Source of the DNA: Acidobacteriota bacterium
GTDB taxonomy: Bacteria; Acidobacteriota; Vicinamibacteria; Vicinamibacterales; JAFNAJ01
Reading direction: 5' to 3'
DNA length: 41,908 bases
Assembly (NCBI GenBank): GCA_023384575.1
Contig: JAHDVP010000044.1
Span: 1 to 41,908, forward strand
Positions 12,123 through 20,479 of this stretch are shown here, in pieces. A model generated the notes under the pieces. The model was not told the DNA's origin, did no database searches, and saw only the letters and a list, made by a program, of their open reading frames with translations. Both the position numbers and the translations under genes were made by a program. Position 1 is the first letter of the stretch. Every line of letters starts with the position of its first letter.

Positions 12123-12709
12123 CGCGCGCCAGGCGCCTCGGCGTCACGGGGCGACCCGACCCGAGACGGCTCGAGCGGCAACTCGCGGCCGCCCTCGCGC
12201 TGGCCGGGCTCCCCGCGCCGGTGCCGCAGTTCCGGTTCGCGCCCCCGCGCCAGTGGAAAGCCGACTTCGCCTGGCCAGAGGCCCGGCTGCTCGTCGAGGT
12301 CGACGGCGGCGTCTTCATCAAGGGTCGGCACACGCGCGGCGCCGGCTACACCAAGGACTGCGAGAAGCTTAATGCCGCCGTGCTCGCCGGCTGGCGCGTG
12401 CTGCGGCTGACGCCGCCAGACCTCCGATCGGGGCGGGGGGTGGCGTGGATCGCCCAGGCCCTTGCGGTTGGGCCAACCCCACAGACAACCCCCGCCGGAT
12501 CACCGGGTGCCCCCCAGGACGATCCCCCCGTGAAGCCCCCCAGGACCGCCCGGTCGACCGCCAGTGCGCCCCCCGGGCTGGCCTCCCCTGACGGGCCCAG
12601 CACGGCCCGCGCGAGCGACGATCAGGTCAGCCTGACGCGCGACGTCGTGCGGTCGGCGTGCGCGGCGGGACTCCGAGTCCGTGCGTCTCGACGGGGTGGG
12701 GTCAGGTGA
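12119..12709 (+). CDS. Vsr-like / DUF559-type PD-(D/E)xK nuclease
   Basis: A 196-aa protein. The N-terminal 110 residues carry PVPQFRFAPPRQWKADFAW, ARLLVEVDGGVF, RHTRGAGYTKDCEKLNA and GWRVLRLTP, the pattern of Vsr-fold nucleases used by many phages: Asp of KADFAW, Glu and Asp of VEVDGG, and the RHTRG..Y..D..K.N helix. From about residue 115 the protein is Pro/Ser/Thr-rich and probably disordered. It directly follows the cytosine methyltransferase and starts inside its stop codon, which recalls the dcm-vsr pair that repairs T:G mismatches after 5-methylcytosine deamination; a packaging or recombination nuclease is the alternative. Confidence 0.7.
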   Translation: MTRARRLGVTGRPDPRRLERQLAAALALAGLPAPVPQFRFAPPRQWKADFAWPEARLLVEVDGGVFIKGRHTRGAGYTKDCEKLNAAVLAGWRVLRLTPPDLRSGRGVAWIAQALAVGPTPQTTPAGSPGAPQDDPPVKPPRTARSTASAPPGLASPDGPSTARASDDQVSLTRDVVRSACAAGLRVRASRRGGVR

Positions 12710-13182
12710 TGGGTGCCTCTCCACGCGCCGTGTCCGCGTCAGCAGACGCGCGTCGCGCGGGCGCGGGTCGGATCGACTCCCCCATGGCGATGCGACGACC
12801 AACAACCTGCCTTCGGTCCTCTGAGGTGACGGCCCACACGCCGCACCTCGTCACGCGCCTGGCCTCAGCCATGAGGCACGCGACCGAAGCATGCACGCGG
12901 TTCGCCGCGACGTACCAACGGCTGAACACCGCGGCCCAAGCCAGCAATGGCCGCCCTGGGCATCCTGCATCGCGTCAACGCGCCGGGGTCCCTGGCGTTG
13001 TCGATTCGACAGCGGGTGAACGGACGGCCCTCACCGCCCTGGAGCTGATCCGGGACGACAACCTTCGAGCTATCGAGCTCGTCGCGACGCAACACGCGAG
13101 CCCGCGCGGCGCGACCACGTGCGTGCGGCTCGAGCTCCTCGAGGAGGTGGACGGTGCCCCAACTCCCCCCGAAGGGGTGTAG
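12709..13182 (+). CDS. Hypothetical protein before the packaging genes
   Basis: A 157-aa protein with no recognised domain. The first 50 residues are Ala/Arg/Ser-rich; the central part (TRLASAMRHATEACTRFAAT) and the end (ALTALELIRDDNLRAIELVA) look helical. The ATG overlaps the upstream TGA, and a second possible start (GTG) lies 3 nt earlier. It ends inside the next gene's first codons. Its position between a nuclease and the HNH/terminase genes suggests a late transcription or packaging accessory, but composition alone makes the N-terminal half doubtful. Confidence 0.5.
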   Translation: MGASPRAVSASADARRAGAGRIDSPMAMRRPTTCLRSSEVTAHTPHLVTRLASAMRHATEACTRFAATYQRLNTAAQASNGRPGHPASRQRAGVPGVVDSTAGERTALTALELIRDDNLRAIELVATQHASPRGATTCVRLELLEEVDGAPTPPEGV

Positions 13183-13624
13183 CCGGCCGGGGTGCCGGGA
13201 GGTGGCCCGCGCCCGCGGGCTGTGTGCCGGGCACCTGCGCGCGTGGGATCGCACGCGGGGCACGGCGACCGAGCGGCTCTACGACTGGCGCTGGGCCCGC
13301 GCGTCGAAGGCCTTCCTCGCCGCGCACCCGTGGTGCGCCCGCTGCGACCGCGCGGGGCAGCTGCGCCGCGCGACCATGACCGACCATATCGTCCCGCACA
13401 AGGGCGATCCCGTGCGGTTCTGGGACGAGACGAACTGGCAACCGCTCTGCGGCCGCTGCAATCGGCAGAAGGCCGTCGAGCACGAGGGCGGGTTCGGCCG
13501 GCCGCGGACCGACGCCGCGACCCGACCGGGGGGGATCAAATCGCTGGCGGGCCGGGTCGCCCAAACCACGCCGGTCCACCGCGCGCGCGACCGCAAATTC
13601 AACTCTCGAAGGGAGATCGACTGA
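13154..13624 (+). CDS. HNH endonuclease of the packaging module
   Basis: A 156-aa protein. An N-terminal zinc site (GCSRPGCREVARARGLCAGH) is followed by an HNH domain: PWCARCDRAGQ, MTDHIVPHKGDPVRFWDETN, WQPLCGRCNRQKAVEHEG. The catalytic DH.V, the Asn of the central helix and the CxxC...CxxC zinc knuckle are all present. HNH proteins encoded beside the terminase are known to work with it in cohesive-end packaging of HK97-like phages. GTG at 13154 has gaggagg upstream. It lies immediately before the small terminase gene. Confidence 0.88.
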   Translation: MPQLPPKGCSRPGCREVARARGLCAGHLRAWDRTRGTATERLYDWRWARASKAFLAAHPWCARCDRAGQLRRATMTDHIVPHKGDPVRFWDETNWQPLCGRCNRQKAVEHEGGFGRPRTDAATRPGGIKSLAGRVAQTTPVHRARDRKFNSRREID

Positions 13625-13627
13625 CAC

Positions 13628-14128
13628 ATGGCTGGACGACGACCCAAACCGGCCGCCGAGAAGCGGCGCGCCGGCAACCCAGGGAAGCGGCGTATCCCAG
13701 ACGACGAGCCCGTCCCCGTACCCGGGACGCCGAAGCGCCCCGCGTTCCTCACCGGGGAGGCCCGGCGCGAGTGGGATCGCTTGGTGATGATCCTCGAGGG
13801 CGAGCACCGCTTGTCCCTGTCCGAAGCGCCGGCGCTCGAGAAGCTCTGCGTCGCGCACGCGCGCTGGATGCGCCTACGCGCCGTGTGCGACGACCCACGG
13901 ACGAAGCTCACGGTGAAGACCGAGCTCGGCGAGAAGCCGAACCCGATCTTTCAGATGGAGCGGCTCGCGTCAGAGCAGTGTCGAAAGCTCTATAACGATT
14001 TCGGCTTGACGCCTGGCACGCGGGCCCGGGTGCGTACGGGGCACAAACCGACGGACCCCACCGCGGCCAAGGAGGCGAAGTTCTTCTCGCGCCCGGCGCT
14101 GGTGAAGGGGAACCGTCCGCGTGGGTAG
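13628..14128 (+). CDS. terS: Terminase small subunit, P27 family
   Basis: A 166-aa protein. It opens MAGRRPKPAAEKRRAGNPGK and continues with RRIPDDEPVPVPGTPKRPAF, TGEARREWDRLV, SEAPALEKLCVAHARWM and PNPIFQMERLASEQCRKLYN, the classic P27-type small terminase layout: basic N-terminus, then helices with the conserved E-W-D-R and N-P-x..x-E...Q motifs. It recognises phage DNA and loads the large subunit. It overlaps the large-subunit gene by 8 bp. Confidence 0.9.
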   Translation: MAGRRPKPAAEKRRAGNPGKRRIPDDEPVPVPGTPKRPAFLTGEARREWDRLVMILEGEHRLSLSEAPALEKLCVAHARWMRLRAVCDDPRTKLTVKTELGEKPNPIFQMERLASEQCRKLYNDFGLTPGTRARVRTGHKPTDPTAAKEAKFFSRPALVKGNRPRG

Positions 14129-15818
14129 AGTCGTCTCGAACGCGGCCGTGCGTCGTCGGTGGCCTGGGGTCACGATTCCCATGGACGATCGCGGGCCGTA
14201 CTACTTCGACGCGGCCGCGGCCGACCTCGCGTGCGAGTTCTTTCCAAGTTGTCTCACGCACCATAAGGGCCAGGACTGGGCGGGGCGTCCCTTCGATCTG
14301 CTGCCCTGGCAACGAGAGCTCCTGGTACGCCCGCTGATCGGGTGGAAACGCCGAAGTGATGGCCGGCGGCGCTTCAGGAAGGTGCTGCTCTTCGTCTGCA
14401 AGAAGCAGGGCAAGACCGAGCTTGTAGCCGGCCTGGCCAACTACTTCCTTTTCGTCGACGGCGAGCCGGGCGCCGAGATCGTCGTCGCGGCCGCCGACCG
14501 CTCGCAGGCGACCACGCTCTTTGATGAGACGAAGGCGATGGTCGAAGACGACCAGGTCCTGCGGGCAAAGGCTGACATCTTCCGCCGCTCGATCGTCTAT
14601 CGGGATCTCCGCTCGGTGCTGCAGGTCATCTCCGCGGAAGCTCGCACGAAGCATGGCCCGAACCTGCAAGTGGTCATCGTCGACGAGCTCCACGCGCAGC
14701 CCGACCGGCTGCTCGTCGAGACCCTGGAGAAGGGCGTCGCCGCCCGGCGCGAACCGGTGATCCTTTACCTGACGACGGCGGGCGAGAACATCGAGAGCAT
14801 CTGCTACGAAGAGTATGAGTACGCGAAGAAGCTGATCGCCGGGATCATCACCGACGACAGCTACCTCCCCATCGTCTTCGAGGCCTCGCCAGAGGACGAC
14901 TGGCGGTTGCCGGCGACCTGGCGCAAGGCGGCGCCGAGCCTCGGTGTGACCGTCTCCGAGGAGTACTACGCCGGCGAGGTCGTGAAGGCGCAGAACGAGC
15001 CGCGAAAACTGGCGACCTTCCTCCGACTCCACCTGAACATCTGGACCGCCCAGCATGTCATCTGGATCCAGGACGAGACGTGGACCGCGTGCACGGCGAC
15101 CGTTCCGACCGAGAACCCGACGGGTGAGGTGGCGACGCTGGGCCTCGACCTGTCGACGAAGTACGACCTCACCGCCTGCGTGGTCACCCTGCGGCATGAG
15201 GATCCGGACGCCGCAGCCGAGGAGGAGGAGGACGGTGAACCAACCGACGGGGCGGAGTCGGCGCCGCTGCGCTTGAACTTCTCTCTCTCCGTCATCCCGT
15301 ACTTCTGGCTGCCGGAGGACACGCTCGAGCAGCGGTGTCGCGACGATCGGATCCAGTACGACGTGTGGCGGGACCTGGGCCTGCTGCGCGTGACGCCCGG
15401 CAACGCCGTCGACTTCGACGTCATCCTGCGAGACATCCTCGAAGAGATCGTGCCGACCTTCCACGTCCGAGAGGGCGGGTTCGATCCCTGGAGCGCCACG
15501 CAGATGGCGATCCAGCTGAAGGCGGCGGGGCTGCCGATGTTCGAAGTGCCGCAGACGTACAAGCACCTCAACGAGCCGGCGAAGCTCCTCGAGGCCTTGG
15601 TGATGTCGCGACGGCTGCGCCACGACGGCCACCGCGTGCTGCGCTGGTGCGTGAGCAACACGGCGGTGAAGCAGGATGCGAACGGCAACATCCGGCCGGT
15701 GAAGGTGTCGCGGACCCAGCGCGCCGACGGCACGTTCGCGTTGATCACCAGCCTGGCGCGGCTGATGGTGCAGGTCGAGGCCCCGGAGCCCGCCTTCGAT
15801 GGGCTCTGGGTCGTGTGA
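14121..15818 (+). CDS. terL: Terminase large subunit
   Basis: A 565-aa packaging ATPase and nuclease. The ATPase domain has an adenine-binding motif (FDLLPWQRELLV), a Walker A variant in FVCKKQGKTELVAGLANYFL, Walker B LQVVIVDELHAQ, and the coupling motif LYLTTAGENIES. The RNase H-like nuclease domain starts at LGLDLSTKYDLTACVV (first catalytic Asp), with later acidic residues in EGGFDPWSATQM. An acidic insert (AAEEEEDGEPTDGAE) sits between two nuclease strands. Length is usual for the Terminase_1 type paired with P27 small subunits. Start GTG at 14121 overlaps terS. Confidence 0.95.
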   Translation: MGRVVSNAAVRRRWPGVTIPMDDRGPYYFDAAAADLACEFFPSCLTHHKGQDWAGRPFDLLPWQRELLVRPLIGWKRRSDGRRRFRKVLLFVCKKQGKTELVAGLANYFLFVDGEPGAEIVVAAADRSQATTLFDETKAMVEDDQVLRAKADIFRRSIVYRDLRSVLQVISAEARTKHGPNLQVVIVDELHAQPDRLLVETLEKGVAARREPVILYLTTAGENIESICYEEYEYAKKLIAGIITDDSYLPIVFEASPEDDWRLPATWRKAAPSLGVTVSEEYYAGEVVKAQNEPRKLATFLRLHLNIWTAQHVIWIQDETWTACTATVPTENPTGEVATLGLDLSTKYDLTACVVTLRHEDPDAAAEEEEDGEPTDGAESAPLRLNFSLSVIPYFWLPEDTLEQRCRDDRIQYDVWRDLGLLRVTPGNAVDFDVILRDILEEIVPTFHVREGGFDPWSATQMAIQLKAAGLPMFEVPQTYKHLNEPAKLLEALVMSRRLRHDGHRVLRWCVSNTAVKQDANGNIRPVKVSRTQRADGTFALITSLARLMVQVEAPEPAFDGLWVV

Positions 15819-15829
15819 TCGGAGTCGAC

Positions 15830-16030
15830 ATGGCAGAGCAGACTCGCGAGTCGAAACTGGTGGTCCGGACCTTCACGATCCGGAAGTATGCCGCGCTGCA
15901 TCAGGTCGCGCCCTCGACGGTGCGCCGGTGGATCGCGAAAGGTGCCGTCGTCGTCCGCCGGACCCCTGGCGGGCAGATTCGCATCATCGAACGCGTCGAC
16001 GAGACCCTGCTCATTCGTGCTCACTTGTGA
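15830..16030 (+). CDS. MerR/excisionase-like HTH protein in the head operon
   Basis: A 66-aa protein with one helix_turn_helix_17 domain: FTIRKYAALHQVAPSTVRRW, then the wing IAKGAVVVRRTPGGQIRI. GGAG precedes the ATG at 15830. It is odd to find a DNA-binding regulator between terL and portal; it may regulate late genes or act in packaging. The sequence after it contains several close copies of tgctcatt (about 16009-16044), of unknown meaning. Confidence 0.75.
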   Translation: MAEQTRESKLVVRTFTIRKYAALHQVAPSTVRRWIAKGAVVVRRTPGGQIRIIERVDETLLIRAHL

Positions 16031-16036
16031 TCATTC

Positions 16037-16348
16037 ATGCTCATTCTTTCACCTACCCTCTTGTGGGCCGTCGGGCTGGCTGTTCTCATCGGGCTGAGCG
16101 GGTGGATTTGGTGGCTTCGTCGGCCGCCGATGCTCACCCGCCGCGTCATCCTGCAGTTGGATGGCGACCAGGCGCTCAGCGGGGTGCTCTGGCGCGTGCA
16201 CGGCGACTGGTTCGTGCTCCGCGACGCCCTGCTCCTGCAGCCCGATGGGGCGCGGGTCCCGATGGACGGGGAGCTCGTCGTGCACCGCCGCAGCGTGGTG
16301 TTCGCGCAGGTCCCGGATGGTGGTCAGCAGCTACGGCAGCCTGGTTAG
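16037..16348 (+). CDS. Membrane-anchored protein upstream of portal
   Basis: A 103-aa protein with an N-terminal membrane segment (residues 3-27, ILSPTLLWAVGLAVLIGLSG then WIWWL), then a small beta-rich domain (VILQLDGDQALSGVLWRVHG, DWFVLRDALLLQPDG). Similar proteins with one membrane anchor and this RG-V-W....DW..L..A..L-like pattern are found between terminase and portal genes in siphophages; their role is unknown. Its 3' end overlaps the portal start by about 30 bp. Confidence 0.75.
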   Translation: MLILSPTLLWAVGLAVLIGLSGWIWWLRRPPMLTRRVILQLDGDQALSGVLWRVHGDWFVLRDALLLQPDGARVPMDGELVVHRRSVVFAQVPDGGQQLRQPG

Positions 16349-17573
16349 CCCGTCGCGGCCGCGGATGGCCGCGCCGCTGTCGTCGTCGATCACCCTCTTC
16401 AACAGCCTCCGTCTCTCCTACGAAACGCTGTACCGCACCCAGCCGGAGGTGCGGAAGTGCGTCGACTTCCTCGGGCGGAACATCGCGCAGCTCGGGCTGC
16501 ACTGGTTCCACCGGGATACAGACACCGCGCGGACGCGACTGACGGACCATCCCGCGGCGCTGGTGATGCGGCGCCCGAACCCTGGCACGACCCCGTTCCG
16601 CCTCATCGAGAGCACGATTCAGGACCTCGGGGTGTACTTCAATGCCATCTGGCTGAAGGTCCGGACGCGCCCGGGCCTTGGCCTCGTGCGCCTGCCGCCT
16701 CGGGAGGTCCAGATCGAGGGCGGGCTGTTTCCCACGGCGTACGTCTGGAACGCGCCCCACCGGCGCTTCGAGTTCCCGCCGAGCGAGATCATCCACTTCT
16801 CCGGCTACGACCCGCTCAACGAGTTCCAGGGCCTCTCACCGCTCGAGACGCTACGACGCGTCCTGGCCGAGGAGCTCGCGGCGCGCGAGCACATGGAGTA
16901 CTTCTGGCGCAACGGCGCGCGCGTGCACGGGGTCATCGAACAGGCGGCCCCGACGCTCCCCGGCCGCGCGGGCCTCACGCCGCAGCAGAAGCAGCTCTTC
17001 GCGGAACACTGGCGCGAGAACTTCACCGGCGGGGCGAACGCGGGCAAGACCGCGGTCCTCGATCCCGGGATGACGTTCAAGGCCGTCACGTTGCGCGCGC
17101 GCGACGCCGAGCTGATGCCCGCACGCCGCCTCACGCGGGAAGAGGTCGCCTCGGCGTACCACATTCCGCTGCCCATGGTCGGCATTCTCGACCATGCCAC
17201 GTTCAGCAACGTGAAGGAGCAGCACAAGCACCTGTATCAGGACTGCCTCGGTCCGTGGCTCGTGATGGTGGAGCAGGAGCTCGAGCGGCAGCTGCTCCCG
17301 GAGTTCGAGGGCCCCGACACGATCGACCAGGTCTACTGCGAATTCAACATCACCGAGAAGCTCAAGGGGTCGTTCGAAGAGCAGGCCTCGGCCATCACCG
17401 CTCTGGTCGGCCGTCCCGTGATGACGGCCAACGAGGGCCGAGCGCGGCTCAACCTGTCGCGGCACGACGACCCGTCGCTGGACCAGGTCGCCCCGCCGCA
17501 CAACGCCAGCGCGCGGGCGCAGGAGGCGTCCACGGCCGCTGACCCCAGCGAGGAAGGACGGCGTGATGCCTGA
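16317..17573 (+). CDS. Portal protein, HK97 family
   Basis: A 418-aa protein. The N-terminal VRKCVDFLGRNIAQLGLHWF, the stem region LTDHPAALVMRRPNPG and the wing motifs (YFNAIWLKVRT, FPPSEIIHFSGYDPLNEFQG, AREHMEYFWRNGARV) follow the HK97 portal pattern, as do LTREEVASAYHIPLPMVGIL and the C-terminal TANEGRARLNLSRHDDP. Twelve copies form the DNA entry ring of the capsid. The start is uncertain between ATG 16317 and GTG 16320, with no strong ribosome binding site; translation may be coupled to the upstream gene. Confidence 0.92.
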   Translation: MVVSSYGSLVSPSRPRMAAPLSSSITLFNSLRLSYETLYRTQPEVRKCVDFLGRNIAQLGLHWFHRDTDTARTRLTDHPAALVMRRPNPGTTPFRLIESTIQDLGVYFNAIWLKVRTRPGLGLVRLPPREVQIEGGLFPTAYVWNAPHRRFEFPPSEIIHFSGYDPLNEFQGLSPLETLRRVLAEELAAREHMEYFWRNGARVHGVIEQAAPTLPGRAGLTPQQKQLFAEHWRENFTGGANAGKTAVLDPGMTFKAVTLRARDAELMPARRLTREEVASAYHIPLPMVGILDHATFSNVKEQHKHLYQDCLGPWLVMVEQELERQLLPEFEGPDTIDQVYCEFNITEKLKGSFEEQASAITALVGRPVMTANEGRARLNLSRHDDPSLDQVAPPHNASARAQEASTAADPSEEGRRDA

Positions 17574-18495
17574 CGCGATACTGGCCCGCATCCGGGCCTG
17601 GGTCCGGGAGTACCCGTGGGCGATGCTGCCCGCGGCCTACGAGGTCATGGTCGATGTCCTGGCCCGCCGCGCGGCCGGGGCGCGCCTGACGGCGGAGGAG
17701 ATCGCCGCGCGCACGGCCGACGGGCCCGGGCGTGGCGAGCTGCAGGTCCGCGATGGGGTCGCCATCCTGCCGGTCTACGGCGTCCTGGCGCCGCGGCTCA
17801 ACCTGGTCGAGGAGATCAGCGGCGGCACGAGCACCGGCGCGCTGACGGGCCAGCTCCGGCAGGCGCTCGCCGAGCCCAGCATCCACGCCATCGTGCTCGA
17901 CGTCGACTCCCCAGGCGGATCGGTCTTCGGCATCGACGAGCTCGCGACCGAGATCCACGGCGCGCGGGGCCAGAAGCCGATCGTCGCGGTCGCGCGCCAC
18001 CAGGCGGCGAGTGCCGCGTACTGGCTCGCAAGCCAGGCGGACGAGGTCGTCGTCTCGCCCAGCGGCATGGTCGGCTCAATCGGCGTCTTCGTCGAGCACT
18101 GGGACGAGAGCGCGATGGATGCTGAGCTCGGGCTCAAGGTCACGCTCGTCTCCGCCGGCAAGTACAAGACCGAAGCCAACCCCTACGAGCCGTTGAACGA
18201 CGAGGCGCGGGCCGCGCTCCAGGCGACCGTCGACGGCTACTACGCCCTATTCACCCGCGCGGTGGCCCGCGGCCGCGGTGTGCCCGTGGACGCCGTGCGA
18301 TCGGGCTTCGGCGAGGGCCGCATGGTGATGGCCCAGGCGGCCCTCAAGGCGCAGATGGTGGACCGCGTCGAGACGCTCGACGCGACGATCCGGCGGATGG
18401 CCCGCCCGGCCGGCGGCGGCCGCGGCGGCTCCAAGGCGGCCGATGAGGCCTTCACCTGGCGGGCGCGCGCCGCGCTCGCCCAGCTGCGGGCCTGA
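17566..18495 (+). CDS. Prohead protease, S49 (SppA-like)
   Basis: A 309-aa protein that should cleave the capsid delta domain during maturation. VRDGVAILPVYGVLAPRLNL, AIVLDVDSPGGSVFGIDELA, GQKPIVAVARHQAASAAYWL and MVGSIGVFVEHWDES follow the SppA fold; the catalytic Ser is in the AASAAYW helix and Lys in SAGKYKTEANPYEPL. The order portal - S49 protease - capsid is the standard one. ATG at 17566 is better spaced from aggaagga than the GTG at 17563. It has no signal peptide, as expected for a head protease. Confidence 0.92.
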   Translation: MPDAILARIRAWVREYPWAMLPAAYEVMVDVLARRAAGARLTAEEIAARTADGPGRGELQVRDGVAILPVYGVLAPRLNLVEEISGGTSTGALTGQLRQALAEPSIHAIVLDVDSPGGSVFGIDELATEIHGARGQKPIVAVARHQAASAAYWLASQADEVVVSPSGMVGSIGVFVEHWDESAMDAELGLKVTLVSAGKYKTEANPYEPLNDEARAALQATVDGYYALFTRAVARGRGVPVDAVRSGFGEGRMVMAQAALKAQMVDRVETLDATIRRMARPAGGGRGGSKAADEAFTWRARAALAQLRA

Positions 18496-18527
18496 GCGTC
18501 CCGCGCGTTCTTCACAGGAGACCACTC

Positions 18528-19772
18528 ATGGCACGAATCAAGACGCTGCGCGATCGGCTGACCGACGCCACCGCGGCCGCCGAGCAGTACATCACCACGA
18601 TCACGCGGGCCGCGGAGGCTGACGACCGCGAGCTCACGGCGGAGGAGCGGGAGACCGCTCAGGAGAGGCTCGACGCGGCCAAGGCGATCCACGATCAGAT
18701 CGCCGCCGCCGAGGGCGACGCGAAGCTCGTCGAGCAGCTCAAGGCGTTCAACGAGGCGGCGGGCACGCGCACGACGTCGCCCGCCGACGCGTCTCCGGCG
18801 CACGGCAAGCGGCCGAAGTCGCTTGGCCACCAGTTCGTCGAGAGCGCGGCGTACGACTTCATCCGGCAGGGCAAGCACCACGGCCGCACCGGGTGGAGCA
18901 CGGGCGCCGTCGAGCTCCAGGCGGCGACGCTCACGAGCGACCCGGCGTCGGGCGGCGATCTCATCCTCCCCGACTATCAGGCGGGGATCCTGCCGCTGCT
19001 CTTCCGGCGGCTGACGATCGCGGACCTCTTCGCGCCGGGCACGACCGACAGCAACCTCATCGCCTACATGGTGGAGCAGACCTTCACCAACGCGGCGGCG
19101 ACGGTCGCCGAGGGCGCGGAGAAGCCCGAGTCGACGCTCATCTTCGACCAGCGGACCGACGCGGTGAAGAAGATCGCGCACTGGCTGCCGGTGACCGACG
19201 AGATGCTCGAGGACGTGTCGCAGATCCGCAGCTTCATCGACGCCCGCCTGCGGCTGGGCCTCGATCTGACCGAGGAGGACCAACTCCTGAACGGCTCGGG
19301 CCTCACGAGCAACATCGAGGGGGTGCTGAACCGCGACGGCCTGCAGACGGCGCTCCCGCGCGGCACCGACACGAACGCCGACGTGATCTTCAAGCAGATC
19401 ATGGCGGTCTACCTGAACGCGTTCCTGATGCCGGACGCGATCGTGCTGAACCCCGTGAACTGGCAGACGATCGTGCTCGCCAAGAACGCGGCCGGCGACT
19501 ACTACGCCGGCGGGCCCTTCCAGATGCCGCCCGTGCCGCGGCTCTGGGGCCTGCCCGTCGTGCCGACCCCGGCGATCGACACGGGCGATGGCCTGGTCGG
19601 GGCCTTCCGCGCCGGGGGGCAGGTGTTCCGCCGCAGCGGCGTGACGGTCGAGGCGTCCAACAGCCACGCCGACTTCTTCATCAAGAACCTGACGGCGATT
19701 CGCGCCGAGAAGCGCCTGGCGCTCGCCATCTACCGGCCGGGCGCCTTCGGCGCGGTCGAGGACCTCAACTGA
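18528..19772 (+). CDS. Major capsid protein, HK97 fold
   Basis: A 414-aa protein. Residues 1 to about 90 are a charged coiled-coil delta (scaffold) domain (TLRDRLTDATAAAEQYITTI, EERETAQERLDAAKAIHDQI). The HK97 capsid domain then follows with DLILPDYQAGILPLLFRR, FAPGTTDSNLIAYMVEQ, KPESTLIFDQRTDAVKKIAH, LPVTDEMLEDVSQIRSFID, GLTSNIEGVLN, DAIVLNPVNWQTIV and RRSGVTVEASNSHADFFIKN. Cleavage by the upstream protease is expected shortly before the Thr-rich stretch near residue 115. AGGAGA precedes the ATG. Confidence 0.95.
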   Translation: MARIKTLRDRLTDATAAAEQYITTITRAAEADDRELTAEERETAQERLDAAKAIHDQIAAAEGDAKLVEQLKAFNEAAGTRTTSPADASPAHGKRPKSLGHQFVESAAYDFIRQGKHHGRTGWSTGAVELQAATLTSDPASGGDLILPDYQAGILPLLFRRLTIADLFAPGTTDSNLIAYMVEQTFTNAAATVAEGAEKPESTLIFDQRTDAVKKIAHWLPVTDEMLEDVSQIRSFIDARLRLGLDLTEEDQLLNGSGLTSNIEGVLNRDGLQTALPRGTDTNADVIFKQIMAVYLNAFLMPDAIVLNPVNWQTIVLAKNAAGDYYAGGPFQMPPVPRLWGLPVVPTPAIDTGDGLVGAFRAGGQVFRRSGVTVEASNSHADFFIKNLTAIRAEKRLALAIYRPGAFGAVEDLN

Positions 19773-19811
19773 CGGCGGCGCCCGGAGAGCCCCGCAGGAA
19801 AGGAGCAGGCG

Positions 19812-20177
19812 ATGGCGCGCTACGTCGCAGACCGGAACCAGATGGTGCGGGGGGAGGACGTCGTCCTCCTCCCCGCCGCCGCACGCACCCAGAACGCGGC
19901 CGGGGCCGCCGTGCCGAGCGACGAGTTCAGCACCGCGGTGCTCGAGCTCGACGTCACCGCCCGATCGGGCACGAACCCGACCCTCGACGTGGCGATCGAA
20001 ACCCGCTTCAGCGGGTTCTCGACCTGGGTCGAGGTCGACACGTTCGCGCAGGCGACCAACGTCGGCGCCCAGCGGAAGGTCGTGAGCGGGCTCGCGGATG
20101 AGGTCCGCGCCGTCGGCGAGATTGGGGGCACCGGCACGCCGACGTTCACCTACGGAGTGCGCGGCCACCTGAAGTAA
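19812..20177 (+). CDS. Virion-associated protein, possible head decoration
   Basis: A 121-aa, beta-rich protein (EFSTAVLELDVTARSGTNPT, LDVAIETRFSGFSTWVEVD, DEVRAVGEIGGTGTPTFTY). This pattern, with L-d-V-t...ptLdv.ietr..g...W.....f.q, recurs in small proteins coded just after the major capsid protein in siphophages. AAGGAG precedes the ATG. The role could be capsid decoration or a head fiber; assignment rests on position. Confidence 0.65.
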   Translation: MARYVADRNQMVRGEDVVLLPAAARTQNAAGAAVPSDEFSTAVLELDVTARSGTNPTLDVAIETRFSGFSTWVEVDTFAQATNVGAQRKVVSGLADEVRAVGEIGGTGTPTFTYGVRGHLK

Positions 20178-20209
20178 CCGCCGCCGGCCCGCGCGGGCCA
20201 GGAGACGTG

Positions 20210-20470
20210 ATGGGCATCAAGGTCACGAAACGCACGCCCGACGGCACCACGACCACGTCGTCCGTCGGGACCATCCCCGCGGTGCCGCAGTTCCCCGAAC
20301 GGGATCGGCGGCGCCGGCGCGCCGCGAGCGAACGCGGCGTCACGGTCTACGTGTCGGGCCGCGGGGCGGTGCTGCAGCCGTTCCCGACTGACGAGGCGCG
20401 GGTCGTGCCGCCGCCCGCGCCGGTCGCGGCGCCCCCGGGGCCCGCGACCAAGTCGGGGAAGAAGCGATAA
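20210..20470 (+). CDS. Hypothetical protein in the head module
   Basis: An 86-aa, basic, Pro-rich protein. VTKRTPDGTTTTSSVGTIPA, a run of Arg residues (ERDRRRRRAASERG) and a Pro/Ala tail ending in KSGKKR suggest a disordered polypeptide. AGGAGA precedes; GTG at 20207 is an alternative start. It is not recognised. It lies between the decoration candidate and the connector, so it may be a minor head component. Confidence 0.6.
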   Translation: MGIKVTKRTPDGTTTTSSVGTIPAVPQFPERDRRRRRAASERGVTVYVSGRGAVLQPFPTDEARVVPPPAPVAAPPGPATKSGKKR

Positions 20471-20479
20471 GGCGGCGCG

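Noticed and set aside
13908-15632. 574-aa leftward frame opposite the large terminase
   Set aside because: Shadow of terL; its composition mirrors the sense codons.
16009-16044. Cluster of tgctcatt-like octamers as a regulatory array
   Set aside because: Three imperfect copies overlap coding sequence and the next start; too short and partly explained by codons to claim.
18240-20168. 642-aa leftward frame opposite protease and capsid genes
   Set aside because: Arg/Leu/Gly-rich shadow produced by GC-rich third positions of the capsid genes; no domain is visible.
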